Shown here piece after piece: positions 6,981-16,492 of a stretch of DNA of 64,000 nucleotides. The translations under genes were made by a program, and so were the position numbers. The notes under the pieces were generated by a model. It searched no databases and was not told where the DNA came from. It saw only the letters and a program-made list of their open reading frames with translations. Every line of letters starts with the position of its first letter. Within the stretch, counting starts at the first letter, position 1. Source of the DNA: JAPKYZ01 sp033763835 (lineage in GTDB: Bacteria > Acidobacteriota > Terriglobia > Bryobacterales > Bryobacteraceae); NCBI GenBank assembly GCA_033763835.1, contig JANRJS010000023.1:1-64000 (forward strand), written 5' to 3'.

Positions 6981-8366
6981 TTGAACCGTCCGAATCCAAC
7001 CGCGGCCATTCTCGTCGTCGACGACGAACAGAGCCAAAGAGACACACTCGCGCGAATGCTTGAAGCCTGGGGATATGCCGCGCGCACCGCAGCCAATGGA
7101 AAGGAAGCGCTCGCCGAACTCGCCGCCGCTCCGGCCGACGCCGTCGTCACCGACCTGCATATGCCCGAGATGGACGGTCGCGAATTTCTGGCCGAGTTGC
7201 GCAAGGCGGGCGACGCTCCGCCGGCTATCGTGCTGACCGCGTTCGGCGGGCTCGAAACCGCCATCGAACTGGTTCACGACCTCGGCGCATTCTGGTTTCA
7301 AGAAAAGCCCGTCGAGCCCAAAGCTCTGCGGCTGCTGCTCGAGCGCGCGGTGGAGCAACGGCGGCTGGCCCGGCAAACCGCGACGCTCGAACGTCAGCTC
7401 TCGCACACGGGCGTGCTCGGCGACATGGTCGGCCGCTCTCCCGGTATGCGCGAGGTCTTCGCGCTCATCGAGCAGGTGGCGCCCACCGAAGCCACCCTGC
7501 TCATCACCGGCGACACCGGGACCGGCAAGGAGGTGGCGGCGCGCGCGGTTCACCAATTGAGCCGCCGCAAATCCGCGCCGTTTCTCGCGATCAATTGTGC
7601 GGCGCTGCCCGAATCGCTGATCGAAAGCGAACTTTTCGGGCATGAGAAAGGCGCATTCACCGGGGCGGCGGAGCGGCGCGCGGGTTGCTTCGAGCTCGCC
7701 AACGGCGGCACGCTGCTGCTCGACGAAATCGGCGAAATGCCGCTGGCCACGCAGTCCAAACTGCTGCGCGTGCTCGAAGAGCGCAAGGTACGCCGCTTGG
7801 GCGCGACGCGCGAGACGCCGGTCGATGTGCGGATTCTCGCGGCGACCAACCGCAATCCGCAGGCCGCCGTAGACAAGGGCGAGTTCCGCGCCGACCTTTA
7901 CTTCCGTCTCAACGTGTTCGAGTTGAAACTGCCGCCATTGCGCGAACGCCTGGAAGACATCGAACCGATCGTCGCGTCTCTAATCCCCGCTCTGAACCGC
8001 CGCCACGAGTGCCGGGTGACGGGGATCGATCCCGAAGCGATCGCCGTACTGAAGCGGCACAATTGGCCGGGCAATGTGCGCGAATTACGGAATGTCGCCG
8101 AACGCTCGCTGATTCTCGCCGGCGAGGGTCCCATACGGACTCTGCATTTACCGCCCGCGCTCACCGGAGCCGCCGACCGCGCTCCGCGGGCCGAATCGGG
8201 CGTGGTCACGCTACAACCCGGCGTCACCATCGACGAGGCGGAGCGCGCGCTGATCGAGTTAACGTTGTCTCACGCGGACGGCAATCGCACCCGCGCGGCG
8301 GGCATGCTAGGGGTCAGCGTAAAGACGCTGTTCAATAAGTTGAAGCATTATTCGGGAGAAGCGTGA
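6981..8366 (+). CDS. NtrC-family sigma54-dependent response regulator
   Basis: A 461-residue activator of sigma54 promoters with the classical three parts. Receiver domain at residues 1-120 with acidic DD pocket and phosphoacceptor Asp58 (VVTDLHMPEMDG) and Lys109. AAA+ domain at about 145-380 with Walker A GDTGTGKE (Lys183; slightly divergent from the usual GESGTGKE), the sigma54-contacting GAFTGA loop at about 224-229, Walker B LLLDEIGEM and arginine-finger region FRADLYFRLNVF. C-terminal Fis-type helix-turn-helix with GNRTRAAGMLGVSVKTLFNKL. The start is TTG at 6981. The next gene, a kinase, overlaps by four bases, so it is the likely cognate sensor. Confidence 0.96.
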   Translation: MNRPNPTAAILVVDDEQSQRDTLARMLEAWGYAARTAANGKEALAELAAAPADAVVTDLHMPEMDGREFLAELRKAGDAPPAIVLTAFGGLETAIELVHDLGAFWFQEKPVEPKALRLLLERAVEQRRLARQTATLERQLSHTGVLGDMVGRSPGMREVFALIEQVAPTEATLLITGDTGTGKEVAARAVHQLSRRKSAPFLAINCAALPESLIESELFGHEKGAFTGAAERRAGCFELANGGTLLLDEIGEMPLATQSKLLRVLEERKVRRLGATRETPVDVRILAATNRNPQAAVDKGEFRADLYFRLNVFELKLPPLRERLEDIEPIVASLIPALNRRHECRVTGIDPEAIAVLKRHNWPGNVRELRNVAERSLILAGEGPIRTLHLPPALTGAADRAPRAESGVVTLQPGVTIDEAERALIELTLSHADGNRTRAAGMLGVSVKTLFNKLKHYSGEA

Positions 8367-9823
8367 GCCTTCGTTGGCGATTACTGGCGCTGTCCGTGGG
8401 CACGATGGCCGCCGTCGTGTTTGCGCTGCTGGGCCTGCATTTGAACGCTTTGCTCGATACGGCGATCGCGAACGCGCTCGAACGCAATATCGCCGCGGGC
8501 GAGCGGATTCAGTCGTTTCTCGGCCGCCGCATGAACGAACTGACGGCCGCCCGCCGTCCTCCGCCCGCCGGACCGGAACAACTGAAACGTCTCTGGCGAA
8601 GCTTGGCCGCCGAGGACGGCGATCTGGCGGAAATGCTCGAATCGACGATGCTGCAAACGCGGTCGATCGTCGAGATTCGCGTGCTCGACGGCGAGGGCTC
8701 GACGCTCGCATCGTCGATCCCCGCGAATCGGGGCCGTTCGTCTCCCGCGCGCCCCGCGCTTTCCGACTTATCGGACCGCAACCCGATCGCAAAGCTCAGC
8801 GCGGTGCTGTTCGCCAGCGAAGACTACGAATCGCGGTTCGAACTGGGCATCCCCGGCGAAGAGCGAGCCGTCCTCGCCGTTCAGGTGTTGGCTTCCACCG
8901 TCCTGCTCCGCGATCAAACTATGCCGCAGGCGACGAGCGCGATCTTCGTCTCCGCCCTGGCGCTTTTGGCCGCCATTGGGTTGGCCTATTCGTCGGCGCG
9001 GATCGCGCTTTCGCCGCTCGACCGGATCTCGACGGCCATCGACCGGATCGCCGAAGGGGCCGCGCCACCGCCCGCCGAGCCCGCCTCGGACCGCGATATC
9101 GCCCGCGTCGAAAGCCGCCTGAATTTGCTTGGCGCAAAAGTGTCGGGAGAGCGTCGCGACGCCGACCATTTGCGGTCCAGCCTCGGCACGCTCACTCGCG
9201 GCGTGATGCATGAGTTGAAGAATCCGCTGAACGCAATGGCGTTGCGCCTGGAACTGCTGCGCACGCGCTTTGCCGGCGAACAGCCGGACGCCGCCGAGGA
9301 AGTGGAGCTGCTATCGCGCGAGGTCCGGCGCATGGATCGCGTGTTGAAAGACTTTCTCGACCTCAGCCGCCCGGTGGAGCTACGCCGCGCGCCCGTCGAT
9401 TTAGTGGCCTTGACCGGCGAAGTCTTGCGGGTGCTCGAACCCGAAGCGCGGCGCGGGGGAGTGGAAGTCCGCTTTTCCCCGGAGTCCGAACGCGTCATCA
9501 TCGAAGGAGACGCGGATTTGTTGCGGCGTGCGATCTTGAACCTCGTCAAGAACGCCATCGAAGCGATGCCCGGTGGCGGCACGTTAACGGCGTCTGTGAG
9601 CGCCGGAAGCGAGGGCGGCGAGATCCGGATCGCGGATACGGGAAAGGGAATTCCGCCGGAAGAGCGGGAGAAGATTTTCAATCTGTATTTCACGACCAAG
9701 CCGCAAGGATCGGGAATTGGATTAGCGTCGGCACGGCGGGCGGCGCAATTGCACGGAGGAGATTTAAAGGTGGAAAGCGAAGTAGGACGGGGTAGCGAAT
9801 TCCGGTTACGGGTGGGGGCGTGA
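8363..9823 (+). CDS. Sensor histidine kinase (NtrB-like partner)
   Basis: A 486-residue membrane histidine kinase. It has a transmembrane helix at about 8-30, a periplasmic sensing region of about 150 residues without a recognised fold, a second helix at about 192-212 and a HAMP-like linker (ALSPLDRISTAIDRIAEG). The DHp domain carries His283 in VMHELKNPLNAMALRLE. The catalytic domain shows the N box ILNLVKNAIEAM, G1 IADTGKGIP, F box IFNLYFTT and G2 GSGIGLASA. The GTG start overlaps the regulator stop by four bases, indicating coupled translation and a cognate two-component pair. The signal is unknown. Confidence 0.95.
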   Translation: MSLRWRLLALSVGTMAAVVFALLGLHLNALLDTAIANALERNIAAGERIQSFLGRRMNELTAARRPPPAGPEQLKRLWRSLAAEDGDLAEMLESTMLQTRSIVEIRVLDGEGSTLASSIPANRGRSSPARPALSDLSDRNPIAKLSAVLFASEDYESRFELGIPGEERAVLAVQVLASTVLLRDQTMPQATSAIFVSALALLAAIGLAYSSARIALSPLDRISTAIDRIAEGAAPPPAEPASDRDIARVESRLNLLGAKVSGERRDADHLRSSLGTLTRGVMHELKNPLNAMALRLELLRTRFAGEQPDAAEEVELLSREVRRMDRVLKDFLDLSRPVELRRAPVDLVALTGEVLRVLEPEARRGGVEVRFSPESERVIIEGDADLLRRAILNLVKNAIEAMPGGGTLTASVSAGSEGGEIRIADTGKGIPPEEREKIFNLYFTTKPQGSGIGLASARRAAQLHGGDLKVESEVGRGSEFRLRVGA

Positions 9824-10305
9824 GACTCGCCACCGCAGTGATCGCCGCGCTTCTATTGAGCGGCTGTTGGTTCAAGAAAAAGCCCGCGGTAATCGTGCCT
9901 ACGGTTCCGGTTCAACCGGCTCCGGCTCCCGTTCCAGCGCCACCCGCTCAGCCGCCTGTCTCGACCACGCCACCCGTTACGGAACCGGTTAAACCCAGCA
10001 AACCAAGTCCATCTCCGGCTCCCGCGCCACCCGCCGCGGCGCCCGCACCGGCTCCCGTTCCGCAACTCGGTTCGATCCTGACGCCGGAGCGCCGCGCGCA
10101 AATGACTGCCGAGTACCAAAAGCTGCTGGCCGCCACCCGCTCGATCCTAGCGTCTACAAAGCCCGCGGCATCCAAAGCGGAGCAGACGGCCCGCGTACGA
10201 TCTTTGATCCAACAAGCGGAAGCGGCGAGGCCGAAAGACCTCGCCGCCGCATTGCAGCTCATCCAGCGCGCAAACGTGCTGGCGCGGGATTTAGCCCGCC
10301 CATAA
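9820..10305 (+). CDS. Proline-rich lipoprotein
   Basis: A 161-residue protein starting at GTG 9820, four bases inside the kinase gene. The signal peptide ends in a good lipobox (AALLLSGC), so lipid attachment at the Cys is expected. Then follows a long Pro/Ala spacer (about residues 30-82) able to span the periplasm or cell wall, and a helical C-terminal domain of about 75 residues (LTPERRAQMTAEYQKLLAAT and ARPKDLAAALQLIQRANVLA). Being co-translated with the two-component system, it may be an accessory sensor or output. No known family is recognised. Confidence 0.75.
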   Translation: MRLATAVIAALLLSGCWFKKKPAVIVPTVPVQPAPAPVPAPPAQPPVSTTPPVTEPVKPSKPSPSPAPAPPAAAPAPAPVPQLGSILTPERRAQMTAEYQKLLAATRSILASTKPAASKAEQTARVRSLIQQAEAARPKDLAAALQLIQRANVLARDLARP

Positions 10306-10313
10306 GCCGCCGG

Positions 10314-10985
10314 TTAAGAACGCACCGGCACCGCCACGGCCTGCTGCAATTGGAACGAGAGAACGGTTTCGGCGGGCATGGAGACGTGCAGTTTACCCGT
10401 CGCCGCCGCACCAGCCGTTCCCGCCGCCGCACCGGATGCCGCGCCAATCGCCGCCCCTTTGCCTCCGCCCGCGATCGCGCCGATTACGGCACCCGCGCCC
10501 GACGTGCCGCCGATCCAAGCCCAGTTGCGCTTCTTATGACCGCCACTAACCCGCGAGCGCGCCGAAGTCGAAATCGGGACCTCACGTCCATCGATCTCCA
10601 CCGAGGTCAGCGCCACGCGTAACACCGCTTGCCCCGCCAACCGGCCCGACGGAGCCGCGTCCCGGACCACGCCATTCACCGAAGTGCCCGCGGGTAGTAA
10701 CGTTCGTCCGTCTACCGTCACAGGCGCGCTAAGGGTACCGCTAAACCGGTCGCCCGGTTGGTTCGACTTGGTGCTCAAGGTTTGATCCAGGCGCACCGTC
10801 AAACTCGTTCCGGCGGGCAGCGTAGCCGCACGGGCGAGAGAGGCAGGCCGGGCGGTGGGGACAGCGGCGGCGGCCATAGGAGCCACCGCCGCCTCTCGCG
10901 CCTCGACCGGTGCGGGGCGATGTGTCACGCCCCACGTAACTACGCCGACGCTAGCGGCGAATAATACGGCCAAGGTCTTACTCAT
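10314..10985 (-). CDS. Secreted glycine-zipper protein
   Basis: A 223-residue exported protein with an N-terminal hydrophobic segment (LAVLFAASVGVVTWGV) and an alanine-rich stretch. It has a beta-rich core beginning TLPAGTSLTVRLDQTLSTKS, then GDRFSGTLSAPVTVDGRTLL and GVVRDAAPSGRLAGQAVLRV. A glycine-zipper segment (GTSGAGAVIGAIAGGGKGAA) could insert in or lie on a membrane. Similar architectures are common in Acidobacteriota, but the function is unknown. AAAGGAG precedes the start by about eight bases. Confidence 0.7.
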   Translation of the reverse strand: MSKTLAVLFAASVGVVTWGVTHRPAPVEAREAAVAPMAAAAVPTARPASLARAATLPAGTSLTVRLDQTLSTKSNQPGDRFSGTLSAPVTVDGRTLLPAGTSVNGVVRDAAPSGRLAGQAVLRVALTSVEIDGREVPISTSARSRVSGGHKKRNWAWIGGTSGAGAVIGAIAGGGKGAAIGAASGAAAGTAGAAATGKLHVSMPAETVLSFQLQQAVAVPVRS

Positions 10986-11035
10986 TTCGTTTTTCTCCTT
11001 TCTCTTTCCGGAAAGCTCACTAAAGCGCCAATCCG

Positions 11036-11932
11036 CTAGTTGCGGGCGTTCACTACCTTAGGCGTCGAAAGGTAACCCTTTACGCCGTCTTTCGTCACTT
11101 CGTTCACGACAATCTCGTAGGGCTGGCGCGCCTTCGAGGCGACGTAGAACTGCACCGGTTCGTTCGAGGTTTTGTCCTTCTTCTCGATCGATTTGTCGTC
11201 GGCGATGACGGTCATGGTGTAGCGCGACTTCTTGGCGTCGGTCTTCGCGAGGCGCAGTTGAATGTCGCCCACGCGTTGCGGATTTCCCTTCTTAGCCAGC
11301 GTGAACTCGTAGATGTTGCGGTCGCCCAATTCTCGAAGCGCTTGAATCTCCTTGGAATTCGTCGCGATTAAGCCGCTCATCACGCCGAGATCGCCCCGCG
11401 TCTGCTGCATTTCGGCCAGCGTCTTATCCAGGGTCGACTTCACTTCGCCAACCTGACTCTGCACCGCGCCGACTTCCGTACCGACGCTCGCGATCTTCGC
11501 ATTCGCCGTCTCGGTCTCCGTGCGGAGCTTGGTGAACTCCTCGTTCAATTTCGCGGCTTCGGCTTCCGCCCGTTCCAGTTGCTTCTTTTCAACCTCCGCA
11601 ACCAGTTTCGACGCCTGACGTCGTGCCGCGACTTGCGCCGCGGTTAGCGACTGTTTCGTGCTCGAAGTCGTCGCTTCCACATCTTCCCGAAGCGCGGCGA
11701 TGCGATTGCGGATATCGGCGTCGCTCGCGGTGTTCTCGGCGCTGCTTTGCAGCACGATCTTCCGCTGCGCGGCGAGTTCGGATCGCAGATCTTGAGTCTG
11801 CGAGTGTTGATAGAGTCCGAATCCGCCGACAACGGCGAGACCCGCTCCCAGAATCGGCGTCCAGATCGAGCGGCCGTTCGAGCCGCGATCGTCGTTTTCA
11901 TAAGGCGTGTTGGTGTGTCCCATCGGTTCCAT
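11036..11932 (-). CDS. Single-pass membrane protein with long coiled coil
   Basis: A 298-residue protein: short cytoplasmic tail, one transmembrane helix at about 25-42 (WTPILGAGLAVVGGFGLY), then roughly 160 residues of heptad-like, Glu/Lys/Ala-rich coiled coil (for example LEREAEAAKLNEEF-like segments and TETANAKIASVGTEVGAVQS). A C-terminal beta domain follows with YEFTLAKKGNPQRVGDIQL and PVQFYVASKARQPYEIVV. The second Met (MGHTNTPYE) is an alternative start four residues in. No named family is recognised; a structural or envelope-sensing role is plausible. Confidence 0.65.
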   Translation of the reverse strand: MEPMGHTNTPYENDDRGSNGRSIWTPILGAGLAVVGGFGLYQHSQTQDLRSELAAQRKIVLQSSAENTASDADIRNRIAALREDVEATTSSTKQSLTAAQVAARRQASKLVAEVEKKQLERAEAEAAKLNEEFTKLRTETETANAKIASVGTEVGAVQSQVGEVKSTLDKTLAEMQQTRGDLGVMSGLIATNSKEIQALRELGDRNIYEFTLAKKGNPQRVGDIQLRLAKTDAKKSRYTMTVIADDKSIEKKDKTSNEPVQFYVASKARQPYEIVVNEVTKDGVKGYLSTPKVVNARN

Positions 11933-12052
11933 TTGTGAACCCTCCCGCGCTAGTAGGAGGCATCCGCGATGCCAAAGCCTTCCGCCATAAAAATCAATCG
12001 CTTACGGACAGCGCAAGCGGCAAATCTTTCCGGGCGATACGATGGACGCTCG

Positions 12053-13537
12053 ATGACCCGGCAACAATTTCTGGCCGCTCCGGCCCTGGCGGCTCCGGCG
12101 ATACTTGCGGCGCAAGCCCCCGCGCGCCGCCCTCGCAACGTGTTGTTTCTGATGTCGGACCAACACCGGCCTTCGGCGTTAGGCGTGCGCGGCGATCCAT
12201 GGGCCGAGACGCCGGCGTTGGACGGCCTGGCGCGTGAGGGCGTGCGCTTCGACAATGCCTACTGCCCCTACCCGGTCTGCACGCCGTCGCGCGCTTCGAC
12301 GCTCACTGGCACCTACGCGCACACGCATCGCGTTTATAACAACGCGACGCCTTGGCCCTGGGAGGTCAAGACGATGGCGCACCACTTCGGGCGGCAAGGT
12401 TACGTTACGGGACTGATCGGCAAAATGCACTTCGTCGACGCGCAAACGCATGGGTTCGACTATCGCCTCGACTTTAACGATTGGTACCAATACCTGGGAC
12501 CGAAGACGAAGCTTTACGCCGACGAGCTATCGCGTCCGAATTCGGGCTCCGGTATGCCGCAAATCGACGACCTCTGGCGAGACGCTGGCGACCCTTGGAA
12601 GGGCGTTCGCACGCCCGACGATCGCGAAGGATTCGTGCACGTGGGCCGCGCGTCGAAGATCGCCGAGGAGGATCATTTCGAGAGTTTCGTGGCGCGCGAG
12701 AGCGTCCGGTTTCTGCGCAAATTCGCAGGCAAGCATCCGTTCTTTCTGATTTCGAGCTATCTCAAGCCGCACGACCCGTTCATGCCGCCCGCGAGATTCG
12801 CCGCCAAGTTCGATGCGTCGAAAATGCCGTTGCCCGCAACGTTCCGGCGATTGGCAGCGGGGTCGCCCGATGCGGACAGGGTTCCGCGCGTGATTCGCGA
12901 CCTGGCGCAGCGTCACGGACCTTCGCCCGAAGTGCGTAGCGAAGCGGGCGCGCGGCAGCGGATCGCCATGTACTACGCGAATCTCGCGTATCTCGACAGC
13001 GTGCTCGCCGGCGTGCTAACCGCCCTGCGCGAACTAAATCTCGAAAACGACACGCTCGTCGTTTACTCGTCCGATCACGGCGAGATGCTCGGCGAGCATG
13101 GGTTGTGGCAGAAAAGCCTGTTCTACGAGCCTTCTTGCGGCGTGCCGCTGATCTTCCGCGCGCCGGGATTTACGGCGGCGGGTCAAGTGTGCCGCGCGCC
13201 GGCCGGCCAAGTGGGATTGGCGGCGACACTGCTCGATGCCTGCGGGCTCGACGTTCCCGCAGGACTCGACGAGCCGTCGTTCGCGGCGTGGCTGCGCGAG
13301 CCTTCCCGCCCGGCAACGCGGCCCGTCTTCGCGGAATACGCGCTTGGAACCAAGCAGGCGCGCGCGATGATCCGCGACGGCGATTGGAAGTACAACCACT
13401 GGGCGAACGACTTGCCGGAGTTGTACAACTTGCGCGACGATCCCGGCGAGGTTCGGAATCTGGCGCTGGAGGCGGCGCACCAGGCTACGTTGGAACGGCT
13501 GCGCGAGCGCCTGCTCGCCTGGCACGCCCCGGCTTAA
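12053..13537 (+). CDS. Type I sulfatase (formylglycine-dependent)
   Basis: A 494-residue alkaline-phosphatase-superfamily sulfatase, hydrolysing sulfate esters, probably of polysaccharides, outside the cytoplasm. The ATG at 12053 gives an export-like N-terminus (MTRQQFLAAPALAAPAILA); the open frame back to 11969 shows no family similarity. Metal ligands begin at LFLMSDQHRPS. The modification motif is CTPSRAST with Cys76 the residue converted to formylglycine, so an anaerobic or aerobic maturase must exist elsewhere. YSSDHGEMLGEHGLWQKS supplies the second metal cluster. It converges on a Gfo/Idh oxidoreductase gene with a shared four-base stop overlap. Confidence 0.93.
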   Translation: MTRQQFLAAPALAAPAILAAQAPARRPRNVLFLMSDQHRPSALGVRGDPWAETPALDGLAREGVRFDNAYCPYPVCTPSRASTLTGTYAHTHRVYNNATPWPWEVKTMAHHFGRQGYVTGLIGKMHFVDAQTHGFDYRLDFNDWYQYLGPKTKLYADELSRPNSGSGMPQIDDLWRDAGDPWKGVRTPDDREGFVHVGRASKIAEEDHFESFVARESVRFLRKFAGKHPFFLISSYLKPHDPFMPPARFAAKFDASKMPLPATFRRLAAGSPDADRVPRVIRDLAQRHGPSPEVRSEAGARQRIAMYYANLAYLDSVLAGVLTALRELNLENDTLVVYSSDHGEMLGEHGLWQKSLFYEPSCGVPLIFRAPGFTAAGQVCRAPAGQVGLAATLLDACGLDVPAGLDEPSFAAWLREPSRPATRPVFAEYALGTKQARAMIRDGDWKYNHWANDLPELYNLRDDPGEVRNLALEAAHQATLERLRERLLAWHAPA

Positions 13538-14541
13538 ACCTTAACCATGCGCCCGGTTTTCGCCGCTTCCCGCGCGGCGTAGGCCGCTTCGCTCGCCGCC
13601 CAGATCTCCTCATGTGGGAGCGTCGCTGGGCCGTTGTTGTACACCCAGTTCAGATAATCGACGAAGAGCGATCGCGCGGGCGGTAACGCCACCGCATGCG
13701 GCGCTTGGTCGAGCGTCATCAGCGTCACGTTCGACTGCGCTTGATACTCGACCACGCCCTTCGTGCCCGCGATCCGCAGCCGGTCGTCGTCGTGCGACGG
13801 CGCTTTTCCGGGACGCAGATAGTCGCAATTGAGCGTCGCGGTACCGCCATTGTCGAGCTTGAAGACGATGGACGCCGTGTTTTCGCGCACGCCCAACTCC
13901 GGCCATCCGATTCGCGATTGGAACGCCGCGCACTCGACAAAGCGGCGGCGGCTCGCGAACAGCATGTTGTCGATCATGTGGATGCCGACCCAGGGAATCG
14001 TGCCCGAATAACTGGACTCGCGGTTCTTCCAGAGCGACTCGGGACCGGGCTTATACGACTTCTGGCCCTGAATTTGCGCCACCTCGCCGATCGCCCCGGA
14101 TTCGACCACCGCGCGCATCGCGAGAAAGTGCGGCCGGTAACGAGTGTTAAAGATAATCCCCAGCTTGATTCCCGATTCCGTTACCGCGCGTTTCACTTTG
14201 TCGTAGTCCGCCCGATGGATCGCGAGCGGTTTTTCCGCCACCACGTGCATTTTGCGCGACACGCATTCGAGGATGGCCCTAGCGCGGTCGCCGTCGTGCG
14301 TGGTGACGCCGACCACGTCCGGTTTCTCGCGGTCGAGCATCTGGCGATAGTCCGTGTAATGCTTCGCGCCGCCGAACTTGCCGGGCTCATCCGCCGCATA
14401 AGCCGCGAGTTCGACGTCCGGCAGGTCTTTCAACGGCGTCACGAACTCATTTGTATGCCCATCAAGCCCGACGATCGCGAGCCGCACTTTGCGCGGCAGA
14501 CGCACCGCCATCGCCGCCCCCAGCATTTGCCGCCGTGTCAT
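13534..14541 (-). CDS. Gfo/Idh/MocA-family oxidoreductase
   Basis: A 335-residue NAD(P)-dependent oxidoreductase, usually acting on sugars or cyclitols. The Rossmann start is RLAIVGLDGH, and the family signature VVAEKPLAIHRADYDKVK contains the catalytic-region EKP. The C-terminal alpha/beta domain includes GIHMIDNMLFA with a likely catalytic His. I chose the ATG at 14541, which yields the MTRRQMLGAAMAVRLPRK leader; this looks like a short Tat-type signal remnant. An upstream ATG at 14586 would add 15 residues. The start codon overlaps that of the divergent deacetylase gene. The substrate cannot be deduced. Confidence 0.88.
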   Translation of the reverse strand: MTRRQMLGAAMAVRLPRKVRLAIVGLDGHTNEFVTPLKDLPDVELAAYAADEPGKFGGAKHYTDYRQMLDREKPDVVGVTTHDGDRARAILECVSRKMHVVAEKPLAIHRADYDKVKRAVTESGIKLGIIFNTRYRPHFLAMRAVVESGAIGEVAQIQGQKSYKPGPESLWKNRESSYSGTIPWVGIHMIDNMLFASRRRFVECAAFQSRIGWPELGVRENTASIVFKLDNGGTATLNCDYLRPGKAPSHDDDRLRIAGTKGVVEYQAQSNVTLMTLDQAPHAVALPPARSLFVDYLNWVYNNGPATLPHEEIWAASEAAYAAREAAKTGRMVKV

Positions 14542-15907
14542 GCTCTGGATTATGTCACTGGCGGCGCTTGCGCTCGGTATGGTCATGTCCGCGGATCCAA
14601 AGGTCTACATCACTCTCTGGTTCGACACCGAGGACTACATCACGCCCGCCGACGACGAGGCGTGCTTACGCCTGGCGAAGGACCTTACCGCGCGCGGCGT
14701 ACAAGCGACGTTCAAGATCGTCGGCGAGAAAGCGCGCGTACTGGAACAACGCAAGCGCCGCGACGCGATCGCCGCGCTGAAGCGGCACGATATCGCGTAT
14801 CACTCGGACAACCACTCGATTCCGCCGACGCCGGCGGTATACCTGCGGAAGCTCGGCATGGTCGAAGGCGCGGAGGAATTTCTGCGGCGGGAAGGTCCGG
14901 GCGCGCGCGACACAATGCGGATTTTCGGAGTGAAGTCGCTCTCGACCTACGGCCAGCCCGGATCGTCGTGGGGACCGCAATCGCACGCCGCGTTGCGCAA
15001 GCTCGGCATTCCGAGCTATGTGGACGAGGGGCGGCACGTCGGTCTCGACAATCAACCGTTTTGGTACGGCGGTTTGTTCTGGGTGTTCAATCTAGGGCCG
15101 AACTCGATCCGCGTGGACATCGAAGACGAATCGAAGCTCGCCGCCACCGTCGCGCGCGCCGAGGAACGCGTTCGCGCGCTCCAAGCGAAGGGCGGGGGCG
15201 TACTGCACTTCTGGTATCACCCGAACGAGTTCGTGACGACGGAGTTCTGGGATGGCGTGAATTTCTCGCGCGGAGCCAGCCCGCCGCGCGAGGCGTGGAA
15301 GCCCGCGAAGCTCCGCACGCCCGAGAGTTCCGAACGCGCGTACCGCATATTCAACTCGTATATCGACCGGCTGAAAGCCATCCCTGGAACCGAGTTCGCG
15401 AGCGTCGCGCAACTCATGCCGAAGTATGCGAGCGCCGCTCCGCCACCCATCGACGCGGAGCGCGCGAAGGCTTTTCTGCGCGAATCGATCGACCATCGCG
15501 GCGATTGGTCGGCGGCGGAATTGCTGGCCGCCGCGCTTGGCCTACCGGGAGAAACCATGGCCCCCACGGCTAAGCGCGAGTCCACCTATCACGGCACGGC
15601 GCTGTCTCCCGCACAACTCGAAACCGCCGCTGCGCAAGCCCGCCGCGTCATCCGCGAAACGCGCGCCCTGCCCGTCGAAGTGTGGATCGATAGCGAGACG
15701 CTCTCCATCGGCGATTTCGCGGCCACGTTCGCGCATGGCGACGGACGCGTGCATCGCGGCGCGCTCGCGTTCGAAAAGTACATCGCCACCGACGCTTGCC
15801 GAAACTTCAACTGGGTGATCCACCCCGAAGGATTCTGCGCCCCGGAGCTTTACGAACTCGCGCGCGTGGAAGCGTGGACGATCAAACCCGCGAAGTTGAA
15901 GAAGTGA
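14540..15907 (+). CDS. Polysaccharide-deacetylase-like secreted protein
   Basis: A 455-residue exported protein. After a hydrophobic leader (MSLAALALGMVMSA) comes a NodB-like deacetylase fold beginning ITLWFDTEDYITPADDE, with the Asp pair of motif 1, then HDIAYHSDNHSIPPTP for the metal-binding His pair, and HFWYHPNEF later. The last 150 residues form a separate helical/beta domain (RAKAFLRESIDHRGDWSAAE; LPVEVWIDSETLSIGDFAAT), reminiscent of pseudomurein-binding repeats but not firmly identified. ATG 14552 is an alternative start. Whether it removes acetyl groups from peptidoglycan or another glycan is unknown. Confidence 0.8.
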   Translation: MLWIMSLAALALGMVMSADPKVYITLWFDTEDYITPADDEACLRLAKDLTARGVQATFKIVGEKARVLEQRKRRDAIAALKRHDIAYHSDNHSIPPTPAVYLRKLGMVEGAEEFLRREGPGARDTMRIFGVKSLSTYGQPGSSWGPQSHAALRKLGIPSYVDEGRHVGLDNQPFWYGGLFWVFNLGPNSIRVDIEDESKLAATVARAEERVRALQAKGGGVLHFWYHPNEFVTTEFWDGVNFSRGASPPREAWKPAKLRTPESSERAYRIFNSYIDRLKAIPGTEFASVAQLMPKYASAAPPPIDAERAKAFLRESIDHRGDWSAAELLAAALGLPGETMAPTAKRESTYHGTALSPAQLETAAAQARRVIRETRALPVEVWIDSETLSIGDFAATFAHGDGRVHRGALAFEKYIATDACRNFNWVIHPEGFCAPELYELARVEAWTIKPAKLKK

Positions 15908-15928
15908 GCGGTGTGATTTGATAAAACG

Positions 15929-16492
15929 ATGCATACGCGCAGGCTTGCGTGTTTCCTTCTGGGGTTATGGATCGGCGGATCGATTTTCATGGGCACGGTG
16001 GCGGTTTTCAGTTTCCGCTCCGTGGACCGAATGCTCGACGAGCCGTTGAGCTATTCGAGTTCGGCGCAGGCTCGCGAGATGATCGCGAGGCTCGGCGGCA
16101 CCGCCGACGCGGGCATGTTCCTGCGTCATCATTCCGCGGAATTGAATCGGACGCTCTTCGAGATCTGGGGCTGGACTCAACTCGTTCTCGGCTTCTTGCT
16201 GCTCCTCGGCCTGATCTTCGGCTCCGGCGGCAGCAAACCGTCGATGGCGCTCGCCGCCCTAATGCTGATCCTGACCGCCGCCGCGCACTTCTTCGTTATG
16301 CCGCCCATCGTGGGCTTGGGGCGGGAAGTGGATTTCGTGCCGCGCGACGCCGCGAGTCCTATTCGCACCCAGTTGTCGGCGTGGCACAGCACTTACTCGA
16401 CGCTCGAAGGGATCAAGTTGGCGCTCGGGTGCGGGCTGGCGTTTATGCTCGTCGTGTCGTCGCACCGCCGGCGCTCGAACGGCGAGGATTAG
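15929..16492 (+). CDS. DUF4149-like integral membrane protein
   Basis: A 187-residue membrane protein with four predicted helices: near the N-terminus (LACFLLGLWIGGSIFMGTVA), at about 86-106 (LVLGFLLLLGLIFGSGG), about 108-128 (LAALMLILTAAAHFFVMPPI) and near the C-terminus (LALGCGLAFMLVVSS). The FRSVDRML region and the pattern fit DUF4149-type proteins, of unknown function. It ends with a four-base shared stop with the convergent aldolase gene. Confidence 0.7.
   Translation: MHTRRLACFLLGLWIGGSIFMGTVAVFSFRSVDRMLDEPLSYSSSAQAREMIARLGGTADAGMFLRHHSAELNRTLFEIWGWTQLVLGFLLLLGLIFGSGGSKPSMALAALMLILTAAAHFFVMPPIVGLGREVDFVPRDAASPIRTQLSAWHSTYSTLEGIKLALGCGLAFMLVVSSHRRRSNGED

Noticed and set aside
13696..15573. 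Plus-strand ORF of 625 codons across the Gfo/Idh and deacetylase genes
   Set aside because: Arg-rich product without motifs, covering two well-supported genes in other frames.
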